Shown here one piece after another: positions 1 to 9,771 of a stretch of 64,000 nt of DNA. Position 1 is the stretch's first letter; each line of letters begins with the position of its first letter. Where the stretch lies: the NCBI GenBank assembly GCA_035689115.1, contig DASSMA010000064.1:274898-338897 (forward strand). The letters run 5' to 3'. The notes below the pieces were generated by a model. The model was not told where the DNA came from, did not search any database, and saw nothing but the letters and a program-made list of their open reading frames with translations. Position numbers and translations under genes: made by a program. Source of the stretch: JAHFUS01 sp035689115 (GTDB lineage: Bacteria > Actinomycetota > Acidimicrobiia > Acidimicrobiales > GCA-2861595).

Positions 1-2616
1 CCGGAGGGCTTCGACGGCGACGACGCCTACCTGCGCCACCTGGCCCTCGCCGGCGCCCGGGAGCGCTACGGGAGCGAGCTGCCGGCGGCGGTGGTGGAGC
101 GGCTGGAGTACGAGCTGAACGTCATCTCGGAGATGGGCTTCTCGGCGTACTTCCTCGTCGTCTGGGACCTGATCCGCCACGCCAAGGACCGGGGCATCCG
201 GGTGGGGCCGGGCCGGGGGTCGGCGGCCGGCTGCTGCGTGGCGTACTGCCTGCGCATCGTCGACCTCGACCCCATCCGCTACGACCTGCTGTTCGAGCGC
301 TTCCTCAACCCGGGCCGCAAGCAGATGCCCGACATCGACATGGACTTCGACGAGCGCTACCGCGGCGAGATGATCCGCTACGCGGCCGAGCGCTACGGGT
401 CCGACCACGTCGCCAACGTCGTCACCTTCTCCACCATCAAGGCCCGGGCCGCGGTGCGCGACGCCGCCCGCGTCCTCGGCTACCCCTACGCGGTGGGCGA
501 CAAGGTGGCCAAGGCCATGCCGCCGCTCATCATGGGCCGCGACACGCCGCTCGGCGCCTGCCTGGAGCCCGACCCCAAGTACGCCGACGGCTACAAGATG
601 GCGGCCGACCTGCGGGCCATGTACGACGCCGACCCCGACGCCCGCAAGGTGATCGACGTGGCCAAGGGGCTGGAGGGACTGCGCCGCCAGGACGGCATCC
701 ACGCCGCCGCCGTGGTCATCACCGACGAGGCCCTCACCGAGTACCTGCCCATCCAGCGCAAGCCCGACCCCGGCGGCGACCCGGCCGACGCGCCCATCGT
801 CACCCAGTACGAGATGCACGGGGTCGAGGAGCTGGGCCTTTTGAAGATGGACTTCCTCGGGCTGCGCAACCTGAGCGTCATCGAGCGCACCCTCGACATC
901 ATCGAGGAGGCCACCGGCACCCGGCCCGACATCGACGGCGTCCCCCTCGACGACGAGCCCACCCTGGAGCTGCTCCGGCTGGGCCGCTCCATCGGCGTGT
1001 TCCAGCTGGAGGGCGGCCCCATGCGCACGCTGATGCGGTCGCTGGCGCCCACCAGCTTCGACGACGTGGCCGCCCTGGTCGCCCTCTACCGGCCCGGCCC
1101 GATGGCGGCCAACATGCACAACGACTACGCCGACCGCAAGAACGGCCGCAAGCCGGTCACCTGCCTGCACCCCGAGCTCGAGGAGATGCTGGCCGACACC
1201 CAGGGCCTGATGATCTACCAGGAGCAGGTCATGCGGGTGGCCCAGCGCTTCGCCGGCTACTCGCTGGAGGAGGCCGACAACCTCCGCAAGGCGTGCGGCA
1301 AGAAGATCCGCGAGCTCATCGCCAAGGAGCGGGTGAAGTTCGTGGAGGGGTGCGACCGCACGGGCTACGGCGCCGCCCTCGGCACCAAGCTGTTCGACGT
1401 CATCGAGCCGTTCGCCGACTACGCCTTCAACAAGAGCCACTCCTACGGCTACGGGCTGGTGGCCTACCAGACGGCCTGGCTGAAGGCCCACCACCCGGTC
1501 GCCTACCTGGCCGCCCTCCTCACGTCGGTGAAGGACGACAAGGACAAGACGGCGGTGTACCTGGCCGAGTGCCGGGCCATGGGCATCACCGTGCTGGTGC
1601 CCGACGTCAACGTGTCGGAGTCCGACTTCAGCGCCAAGGGCGACACCGTCCCGTTCGGGCTGTCGGCGGTGCGCAACGTGGGCGAGAGCCTGGTCGAGCG
1701 CATCGTCGTCGAGCGGTCGGCCAACGGGGCGTTCGTCGACTTCTACGACTTCTGCGAGCGGGTCGACCCCGTGGTGCTCAACAAGCGCACCGTGGAGTCG
1801 CTGATCAAGGCCGGCGCGTTCGACTCCATGGGCCACCCGCGCAAGGGGCTGTGCCTGGTGTTCGAGCAGGTCATCGACCGCACCCTGGCCCGCCGGCGCG
1901 AGCGCGACCTCGGCGTCATGAGCCTGTTCTCGGTCGACGCCGGCGCCGGCGAACCGCCGGCGTTCGACGACACCAGGCTCTCCATCCCCGACACCGAGTT
2001 CGACAAGTCGCAGCGGCTGGCCTTCGAGAAGGAGATGCTCGGGCTGTACGTGAGCGACCACCCCCTGCTGGGTGTGGAGGCGGGGCTGCGCCGGCACGCC
2101 GAGGCCACCATCGCCGAGGTGCGCGAGCTCCGCGACGGCGACATCCGCAAGGTGGGCGGCGTCATCACCGGGCTCAACCGCAAGTACACGAAGAAGGGCG
2201 ACCTCATGGCCACCTTCTTCCTCGAGGACCTCGAGTCCGCCATCGAGTGCTGGGTGTTCCCCCGCACGATGCACGAGCTGGGCCACCTGCTCGAGGACGA
2301 CGCCATCGTGTGCGTGAAGGGCCGCCTCGACACCCGCGACGACCAGCCCAAGCTCACCGTGCTGGAGCTCACCAGGCCCGAGCTGTCGGCCAGCGGCCAT
2401 CCCGAGCTGCGCATCGCCCTGCCCGTGCACTCGCTCAGCGAGGAGCGGGTCACCAGGCTGAAGCAGCTCCTGGTCGACCACCCGGGGCCGTCGCCGGTGT
2501 TCCTCCACGTGGGCGACAAGGTGCTGCGGCTGGCCGACGACTTCCGCGTCGACAGCGGCAACGGGCTGGTGGCCGAGATCCGGGTGCTCCTCGGCCCCAA
2601 TGCAGTGGTCGCCTGA
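1..2616 (+). CDS. dnaE: DNA polymerase III alpha subunit, 5'-truncated by window edge
   Basis: Replicative polymerase catalytic subunit. The reading frame is open from base 1, so the N-terminal PHP domain and the start lie outside the window; 871 residues are visible. The C-family catalytic motif PDIDMDFD lies near residue 112 and gives two of the three catalytic aspartates. The third is in KMDFLGLRNL near residue 285. Helix-hairpin-helix and OB-fold segments follow, the latter near residues 700-780 (DIRKVGGVITGL onward). It resembles DnaE1 of actinobacteria rather than the shorter DnaE2/ImuC type, but the missing N-terminus prevents a firm choice. It ends 88 nt before the next gene. Confidence 0.96.
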   Translation, partial: PEGFDGDDAYLRHLALAGARERYGSELPAAVVERLEYELNVISEMGFSAYFLVVWDLIRHAKDRGIRVGPGRGSAAGCCVAYCLRIVDLDPIRYDLLFERFLNPGRKQMPDIDMDFDERYRGEMIRYAAERYGSDHVANVVTFSTIKARAAVRDAARVLGYPYAVGDKVAKAMPPLIMGRDTPLGACLEPDPKYADGYKMAADLRAMYDADPDARKVIDVAKGLEGLRRQDGIHAAAVVITDEALTEYLPIQRKPDPGGDPADAPIVTQYEMHGVEELGLLKMDFLGLRNLSVIERTLDIIEEATGTRPDIDGVPLDDEPTLELLRLGRSIGVFQLEGGPMRTLMRSLAPTSFDDVAALVALYRPGPMAANMHNDYADRKNGRKPVTCLHPELEEMLADTQGLMIYQEQVMRVAQRFAGYSLEEADNLRKACGKKIRELIAKERVKFVEGCDRTGYGAALGTKLFDVIEPFADYAFNKSHSYGYGLVAYQTAWLKAHHPVAYLAALLTSVKDDKDKTAVYLAECRAMGITVLVPDVNVSESDFSAKGDTVPFGLSAVRNVGESLVERIVVERSANGAFVDFYDFCERVDPVVLNKRTVESLIKAGAFDSMGHPRKGLCLVFEQVIDRTLARRRERDLGVMSLFSVDAGAGEPPAFDDTRLSIPDTEFDKSQRLAFEKEMLGLYVSDHPLLGVEAGLRRHAEATIAEVRELRDGDIRKVGGVITGLNRKYTKKGDLMATFFLEDLESAIECWVFPRTMHELGHLLEDDAIVCVKGRLDTRDDQPKLTVLELTRPELSASGHPELRIALPVHSLSEERVTRLKQLLVDHPGPSPVFLHVGDKVLRLADDFRVDSGNGLVAEIRVLLGPNAVVA

Positions 2617-2704
2617 CCACTCCCTGTCCCCGGTGTACTCGGCAATCCGAGCGACGAACTAGGCTGGGCGGTCGAAGGCCGAGTTTTACGGGAGATTGCG
2701 CAGC

Positions 2705-3379
2705 ATGGCGATCCACGTCGACACCAAGGACTGCACGGCACTCGGTGACGCCGAGATGGCGGAAATGGCCGACATCTGCGCCGAGGGACCGGCTCACTAC
2801 GACGTGGGCCTGCTGTCCAAGCAGCGTGAGGAGTGGGTGCTCATCACCCAGGCCCACGACAACGACAAGCTGTGCGGCTTCTCGTTCTGCACCCTCGAGC
2901 GCATCGGCGGCACCCCGTGCCTGCTCATCGGCCTGGCGTCGGTGAAGCGCAACGCCAAGCGGTCGTCGGTGCTCAAGGCGATGATGGCCGACCAGTACCG
3001 CCGGGCCCTGCTGGCCTTTCCCGACGAGGACGTGCTCATCGGCACCAAGTTCGTCGACGCCGCCGGCTTCGAGTCCTTCAAGGGCCTGGAGGACGTCGTC
3101 CCCCGCCCCGGCCACAAGGCCACCGGCGAGGAGCGGGCCTGGGGCCGGCGCCTGGCCAAGCGCTTCGGTGCCGAGGGCCGCATCGACGACCGCACCTTCG
3201 TGGTCACCGGCGACGGCAACACCTGCGGCGTCCTCGACCACGAGGCCCTGAAGGCCGACTCGATCGCCCCCGACGTGGCCGCCTTCCTCGCCCCCCTCGA
3301 CCGCGAGCGGGGCGACTACCTCATCGCCTTCGGCTGGGCCATGGCCGAGGACCTGGTCGCCGGCAAGATCGGCCGCTAG
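2705..3379 (+). CDS. conserved hypothetical protein, possibly GNAT-like
   Basis: A 224-residue soluble protein that I do not recognise with certainty. ATG at 2705 is preferred over an in-frame TTG at 2696 because GGGAG (about 2690-2694) is correctly spaced for the ATG. The middle part (hydrophobic strands around LCGFSFCTLERIGGTPCLL, then a basic helix after SVKRNAKRS) has the alternation expected of an acetyltransferase-like fold, but no acetyl-CoA loop can be named. No signal peptide or membrane segment is seen. It is a single gene between dnaE and the minus-strand DUF559 gene, and its stop is only 4 nt before a hairpin repeat that may act as its terminator. Confidence 0.8.
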   Translation: MAIHVDTKDCTALGDAEMAEMADICAEGPAHYDVGLLSKQREEWVLITQAHDNDKLCGFSFCTLERIGGTPCLLIGLASVKRNAKRSSVLKAMMADQYRRALLAFPDEDVLIGTKFVDAAGFESFKGLEDVVPRPGHKATGEERAWGRRLAKRFGAEGRIDDRTFVVTGDGNTCGVLDHEALKADSIAPDVAAFLAPLDRERGDYLIAFGWAMAEDLVAGKIGR

Positions 3380-3383
3380 CCGC

Positions 3384-3430
3384 ACTGACATGCAAACCGC
3401 GGTGGAATTCACCGCGGATCGCATGCCAGT
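3384..3430. repeat. hairpin repeat, copy 1, downstream of the DUF559 gene
   Basis: Nested imperfect palindrome. The outer arms are ACTGACATGC (3384-3393) and GCATGCCAGT (3421-3430). The inner perfect arms are CCGCGGTG (3397-3404) and CACCGCGG (3410-3417) around a 5-nt loop. A second copy of the same design lies at 4379-4429, on the other side of the DUF559 gene. The stop codon and last codons of that gene lie inside this copy. There is no T-tract, so it is not a classical terminator, though it sits where a bidirectional terminator for the converging genes would be expected. Confidence 0.8.
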
Positions 3431-4344
3431 CCGAGGGTCCGGCGGCGGGCGTCAGCCACCAGCCGGGCCGCCTCGGCCGGGTCGGCCCTGATCAGGTCCT
3501 CCGACAGCGAGAGGACCCGAAAGCCGGCCGCTACCAGTTCAGCCGTGCGGCGCTTGTCGCGGCGGACGTCGGCCGGCGTTTCGTGGCACCAGCCGCCGTC
3601 GACCTCGATCACCAGGCCGGCGTCTTCGTAGTAGAAGTCGACCTGGCCGGCCTGTGACCCGTCGCCCAGGGCGACCTGCCGCCGGGGTTCGGGGAGCCCG
3701 GCGTCGAGCAGGGCGCGCAGCAGGCGCGCCTCGAGCCCGCTGCCGAGCGCCGGCCGGCCGTAGTGCCGCTGGACCAGCCGCTTCACCACGCCGATGCCCG
3801 GCCGGCCGGTGGCATCGAGCTCGACGACCACCTCGGCGAGCCCGTCCCAGCGCATGCCACGCCGGAGGGCGGCGTGCAGAGCCACCTCCACCCGGTTGGG
3901 GTGCTCGGTGGCGGCCAGGTCGACGACGGTTCGGGCGAGGGTGGTGACGGGGATGCCCCGCTCGACCGCGCAGTGGTGGTCCGGGAGCACCCGGGACACG
4001 TGGAGGCGGGCAAGCCGGCTCCGCCTGGTCGTGACTCCTCGCCGCCGGCTCACGTGGAGCCGATCGAGCTTGAACCCCCGGAGCCCCCACACCGCCGCCG
4101 CGGCGGCGTGCGAGAGCACCCCTCCGGCGTCGAGCGCGGCCGCCATCGCCCGCTGCTCGGGCGTCCGGGGGGCGCCCACCAGACGCAGCACCCGCCTGGT
4201 GACGAGAACCCAGTCGGGCGAGCCCACGCGGTACCCGATCGCTTGGCGGTCGATCCCCTCGGCCAGCAACTGGTCCCGGCCGACGACGCCATGCTGACGT
4301 TCGGCGAGCAGCCGCATTCGGCGGTCCACCTCTCGAGCCTTCAT
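3409..4344 (-). CDS. AbiEi-type antitoxin-like N-terminus with DUF559 (Vsr-like) nuclease domain
   Basis: 311 residues. The N-terminal 60 or so residues (LLAERQHGVVGRDQLLAEG...) match the winged-helix 'type IV TA AbiEi antitoxin N-terminal' pattern. The C-terminal 110 residues form a DUF559 domain related to very-short-patch-repair endonucleases, with the core DFYYEDAGLVIEVDGG (PD-(D/E)xK style D...E-x-D), H in WCHETPADV, and a downstream DKRRTAEL helix. No AbiEii-like toxin gene is adjacent, so this is not a standard AbiE pair. Such solitary proteins are frequent, often multicopy, in actinobacteria, and their role is unknown. It is flanked by two similar hairpin repeats. Confidence 0.85.
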   Translation of the reverse strand: MKAREVDRRMRLLAERQHGVVGRDQLLAEGIDRQAIGYRVGSPDWVLVTRRVLRLVGAPRTPEQRAMAAALDAGGVLSHAAAAAVWGLRGFKLDRLHVSRRRGVTTRRSRLARLHVSRVLPDHHCAVERGIPVTTLARTVVDLAATEHPNRVEVALHAALRRGMRWDGLAEVVVELDATGRPGIGVVKRLVQRHYGRPALGSGLEARLLRALLDAGLPEPRRQVALGDGSQAGQVDFYYEDAGLVIEVDGGWCHETPADVRRDKRRTAELVAAGFRVLSLSEDLIRADPAEAARLVADARRRTLGLACDPR

Positions 4345-4378
4345 GGCCGTCCAGCATGACCAGGGGGTGCGACAGCTT

Positions 4379-4429
4379 GGACTGACATGCAGATCGGGGT
4401 GAAGTTCGCCGCGAAACGCATGTCAGTCC
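4379..4429. repeat. hairpin repeat, copy 2, upstream of the DUF559 gene
   Basis: Perfect 12-bp outer arms GGACTGACATGC (4379-4390) and GCATGTCAGTCC (4418-4429) enclose an inner imperfect palindrome (CGGGGTGAA / TTCGCCGCG). The architecture and outer-arm sequence match copy 1 at 3384-3430. It lies 35 nt upstream of the DUF559 start codon and 13 nt from the stop of the next minus-strand gene. It could be a terminator, a regulatory hairpin or a mobile palindrome. The pairing with copy 1 around one gene argues for a unit. Confidence 0.8.
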
Positions 4430-4441
4430 GGCGGGGCGCGC

Positions 4442-5026
4442 TTAGAGGAGGCCGGCGACGACCTTGTAGCAGTAGCCCTGGCGGGGGGCCGAGAGCGTGA
4501 TGACCAGGCGGCGGGCGTGGCGGGGCGGTCCGTCCAGGGCCTGGGGGAGCAGGGGCAGAGTGTGCGGCACGTGGCGCCAGCGGAAGCGGCAGCGGCCGCC
4601 CGCGACCACGGGTGCCGGCGACGGGGCGACGACGGCGACGGAGGGCCGGGTGCCGTCGAGGGTCCAGTAGGGGATGGCGGGGCCGGCGAAGCCGAGGAGG
4701 TGCTCGCCGGCGGGGTGCAGCACCGGGCGCAGCAGCTTCTCGGCCCGCCGGCGGCTGGCCGGGCCGCGGGGCAGGGGCGGGCCGTCGAGCACCAGCTCGT
4801 CGGGGCGGGCGGGGTCGGTGTCGCCCTGGTCGCCGGCGACCACGGCCCGGGCCACCAGCATGGGCGCGAGCCCCTCGACCGGCTCGTCCCACCGGGCGCT
4901 GAAGAGGGCGCCGGTGTCGAGATGGATGGCCGCGCACCACCGCTGCCCGCCGGCGAGAAGGAGGACATCGACCTCCTCGCCGGCCAGGGAAGTTCGGCCA
5001 GCGATGGTGACGGCCACGGGCACCAA
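4442..5026 (-). CDS. conserved hypothetical protein
   Basis: 194 residues from a TTG at 5026, or 193 from the adjacent GTG at 5023; the start is uncertain. The protein is rich in beta-strand-like stretches (VAVTIAGRTSLAGEEVDVLLL, HLLGFAGPAIPYWTLDG) with no signal peptide or membrane helix. It has no recognisable catalytic motif. It starts 43 nt after the stop of the YyaL-like gene on the same strand, so the two may be cotranscribed. The function is unknown, and I would not transfer that of its neighbour. Confidence 0.65.
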   Translation of the reverse strand: MVPVAVTIAGRTSLAGEEVDVLLLAGGQRWCAAIHLDTGALFSARWDEPVEGLAPMLVARAVVAGDQGDTDPARPDELVLDGPPLPRGPASRRRAEKLLRPVLHPAGEHLLGFAGPAIPYWTLDGTRPSVAVVAPSPAPVVAGGRCRFRWRHVPHTLPLLPQALDGPPRHARRLVITLSAPRQGYCYKVVAGLL

Positions 5027-5069
5027 TGCTGGACGGCGCGACGGCGCGAGTGGTGGATGGTGCCTGCTC

Positions 5070-7037
<1,968 letters not shown>

Positions 7038-7090
7038 CGTCCCGAGCCTAGGGGGCGGCCGTGGGCGCACCGGACCGGGTCGCGACATAG

Positions 7091-7857
7091 GTGCAGCGAA
7101 ACAGTGGCGGACGGCACCGGTGGGGTGCTGCCGCGCTCGCCGCCGTGGTCCTGGGCGTTCTCCTGCCGCCCGATCCGGGCTCGGCGGTGCCGGCCGGCCT
7201 GGCCGGCACCAGACACCTCCCGGTGGCCGCCAGCTTCGAGTTCACGCCCTCGGGGGACAGCGAACGGCCGCCGGCCCGGCTCATCGTCCACGCCGTGCGC
7301 CGGGTGCCGGGCGGCACCGTCCTCTACTGGTCGCAGGGCTTCGTGGGCAGCCCGGTGTCGTTCGGCCGGGAAGGGGGTCTGTCGATGTCCGACCGTTGGC
7401 GGGCCACCGAGTCGTTCGCCGGCCCGGCGCTCATCGACACGGCCGGGGGAACGCCTCCACCACCCTGGTGGAGGAGGAGGGTGGCCGCTGCCTGTGCAGC
7501 CACTCCGCCCCGGGCGACGCGGGCGTCATGTTCGTCTTCTACGACGTCAACGCGCCATCGGCCGCAACACCGTCGCCGACATGCCCGTCGGCGACGGGCC
7601 CCTGCCCCCGGCCGTCGACGCCTCCGAGGACATCGTCCTCGGCAAGGGATGGCCGGGGATCGACCCGGCGGCAGTCGCCGCCGCGCCCGGCAAGGACCGC
7701 TCGGTGTCGCCGAGGCGCCCGCGCAGGTCTCGCTGGAGCTGTCCACCGACGTGCTGTTCGCCGTCGACTCGGCGGCGCTCAACGCGGAGCAGAGCGGCCT
7801 CTACCTGGGCGGCGTGGGTAGATCCCCGGCCTCCCGCCCATCACCGTTCCCGTCACG
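7091..7857 (+). pseudogene. decayed paralogue of the OmpA-domain gene and its downstream neighbour
   Basis: Similarity to the intact genes at 26405-28164 continues across at least three frames. Frame 2 from 7091 encodes a signal-peptide-like start, then GTRHLPVAASFEF and VHAVRRVPGGTVLYWS. From about 7445 the frame shifts to STTLVEEEGGRCLCS and VMFVFYDVNAP. From about 7560 another frame gives MPVGDGPLPPAVD and IVLGKGWPGIDPAAVAAAPGK. From about 7712 frame 2 returns with EAPAQVSLELSTDVLFAVDSAALN. The text then jumps to SGLY, and after a further shift at 7822 to IPGLPPITVPV. The last two pieces match the C-terminus of the protein at 27508-28164 (TGLYPLF, IPGFPPITGVPV). The OmpA peptidoglycan-binding half and most of the second gene are therefore deleted. 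Confidence 0.88.
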
Positions 7858-8242
7858 AAGCGCTGGCGCGGGCTGCCGCCGTGCCGACGGCGACCCACAG
7901 GGCGGCGTCGACCACCATGGCCGCGACCGGCCACGGCACGACGAGCTGGGCGGCGTAGCCCTTCCCCTCCCATGTGAAGAGGTCGACGGCGTAGCCGAGG
8001 GCGAGGCCGGCGACGAGCGCCCCGAGCGGGAGCGAGCGCCCGAAGCGGCGCGACGCCAGGAGCAGGACGGCGGTGACGGCGGCGGTGCGGCCCCAGAGGG
8101 CGAACGGGATCGACAGGGCCTCGATGGCGATGATGTCGACGACCATGGTGGCGGCGAAGGCGAGCGCCCCCGTGGCCAGGCCGAAGCGGACGACGGCGCC
8201 GGCGGTGGGCCGGGCCAGGGGGGTGATGGTCGCCTCCGGCAT
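7853..8242 (-). CDS. small membrane protein of unknown function
   Basis: 129 residues from ATG 8242, chosen over 8293 because GGAAAGGA lies just upstream of it. Four hydrophobic stretches are visible (FGLATGALAFAATMVVDIIAI, GRTAAVTAVLLLAS, LGALVAGLALGYAV, QLVVPWPVAAMVVDAALWVAV), so it is probably a four-helix integral membrane protein. There are no catalytic or transporter motifs. It converges with the pseudogene, and its 3' end overlaps the relic by a few bases. It is divergent from the SWIM operon across a 170-bp gap. Confidence 0.75.
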   Translation of the reverse strand: MPEATITPLARPTAGAVVRFGLATGALAFAATMVVDIIAIEALSIPFALWGRTAAVTAVLLLASRRFGRSLPLGALVAGLALGYAVDLFTWEGKGYAAQLVVPWPVAAMVVDAALWVAVGTAAARASAS

Positions 8243-8355
8243 CGCTGGTCCTTTCCGGTCGGGGCTGGCTCTGAGTCGACCATGCGCAGGCACGAGGGCG
8301 CACGGGTCCGGGGTCCCGAGCCACTGGGGCCGGCGGCCCGATTGGCGGGCCCGGC

Positions 8356-8369
8356 GTGACGGGCGTCAC
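8356..8369. promoter_or_regulatory. short inverted repeat in the SWIM-operon promoter region
   Basis: GTGAC-GGGC-GTCAC lies 44 nt upstream of the SWIM gene start, in the 170-bp gap between divergent genes. Its size and position suit an operator, but there is one copy and no matching partner was seen in the window. Confidence 0.35.
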
Positions 8370-8412
8370 ACTGCGAGGGCACCGGCCGAAGGGCGGATAC
8401 GGTACGGCGGGC

Positions 8413-9771
8413 ATGGCGCGGCCGAGCGTGCAGCAGGTGGAGGCGCTGGCGCCCGACCGGTCCTCGGTGGCCGCCGCCCGCAAGCTGGCCACCCCGGGCC
8501 CCTGGTCGGGGGCCGGCCACGACGACCGGGCGGCCTGGGGCGCCTGCCGGGGGAGCGGGAAGGCTCCCTACGCGGTGGCCTGCGACACGTGGGGCCCGGG
8601 CTACCGGTGCAGCTGCCCGAGCCGGAAGTTCCCGTGCAAGCACGCCCTGGCCCTGCTCCTGCTGTGGGCCGAGTCGTCGCCGGCGGTGCCCGGCGGCACG
8701 CCGCCGGCCGACGTGGGTGCGTGGCTGGCGGGCCGGGCGGCGAAGGCGGCGGGGCCCGCCCCGCTGCCCGAACCGGGGGAGGATGTCGCCGACGCCGAGC
8801 GGGCGGGGGCACCGGCGCCGGCGGCGCCGGCCGATCCCGAGGCGGCCGCCGCCCGGGCGGCCCGGCGCTCGGGCCGGATCGCGGCGGGCATGGAGGAGCT
8901 GCGGCGCTGGCTCGGGGATCTCGTCGACCACGGGCTCGGGTGGGCCCAGAGCCAGCCCTACGGCTACTGGGACGCCATGGGCGCCCGCCTGGTGGACGCC
9001 CAGGCGCCCGGGGCGGCGTCGCGGGTGCGCCGACTGGCCGGCGTGGTGCGCAGCGGCGAGGGCTGGCCGGGGCGCCTGCTCGGCCAGGTGGGCCGGCTCA
9101 ACCTGCTGGCCGCCGGGTGGGGCCGCCTCGAGGCCCTCCCCGAGCCGGTGCGGGCCGACCTCCGCACGGCCGCCGGCTGGCCGTGGCCGTCGGAGGAGGT
9201 CCTGGCCAGCCGGCGCGAGCGCGACCGCTGGTACGTGCTGGCCCGCGCCGTCACCGAGGAGGAGCGGGTCCGCGCCCAGCGGACCTGGCTGTGGGGCCTC
9301 GACACGGGGCGCCTCGGCGTGGTTGTGGACTTCGCCCGGCCGGGCGCCGCCTTCGCGTGGGAGCTGTGGCCCGGCAACGTGCTCGACGCCGAGGTGGCGC
9401 GGTTCCCCGGCAGCGCGCCGCTGCGGGTGCTGGTCGCCGCCCAGCACGGCGAGCCGGCCCCCGGCGGCCCGCCCCCGGCGTGGCCAGACCTGGGCGCGGT
9501 GGCCGCCGCCAGGGGCGCCACCCTTGCCGCCGACCCGTGGTGCGACCGCTGGCCCGTGTCCCTGGCCGGCGCCGTTCCCGACGGGCGACCCGGCCGCTGG
9601 ACGGTCCGCGACGAGGGCGGTCGCCGCCTCCCGATGGCCGTGGAGGACGACGCCGCCTGGCGGCTGCTCGCCGTGTCGGCCGGCCACCCGGTCACCCTCG
9701 CGGGGGAGTGGGACGGCGACCGCCTGCGGCCCCTGGGCGCCTGGGCCCACGACCGGATGGTCGTCCTGTGA
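8413..9771 (+). CDS. SWIM zinc-finger domain protein
   Basis: 452 residues from ATG 8413; an in-frame GTG at 8356 would add 19 unlike residues. Near residue 55 sits the SWIM signature CSCPSRKFPCKHALALLLLW (CxC...CxH), a zinc-binding module proposed to contact nucleic acid or protein. An acidic, alanine-rich linker (residues 100-150) is followed by a larger alpha/beta region of unknown fold. It is the first gene of a five-gene operon. Its stop overlaps the next start (GTGA), so it is translationally coupled to the DUF5691 protein. In other bacteria this family co-occurs with MoxR ATPase and vWA genes. Confidence 0.88.
   Translation: MARPSVQQVEALAPDRSSVAAARKLATPGPWSGAGHDDRAAWGACRGSGKAPYAVACDTWGPGYRCSCPSRKFPCKHALALLLLWAESSPAVPGGTPPADVGAWLAGRAAKAAGPAPLPEPGEDVADAERAGAPAPAAPADPEAAAARAARRSGRIAAGMEELRRWLGDLVDHGLGWAQSQPYGYWDAMGARLVDAQAPGAASRVRRLAGVVRSGEGWPGRLLGQVGRLNLLAAGWGRLEALPEPVRADLRTAAGWPWPSEEVLASRRERDRWYVLARAVTEEERVRAQRTWLWGLDTGRLGVVVDFARPGAAFAWELWPGNVLDAEVARFPGSAPLRVLVAAQHGEPAPGGPPPAWPDLGAVAAARGATLAADPWCDRWPVSLAGAVPDGRPGRWTVRDEGGRRLPMAVEDDAAWRLLAVSAGHPVTLAGEWDGDRLRPLGAWAHDRMVVL

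Noticed and set aside
591..2741. Several long minus-strand open frames over dnaE
   Set aside because: Ser/Arg-rich antisense shadows of a well-conserved coding frame.
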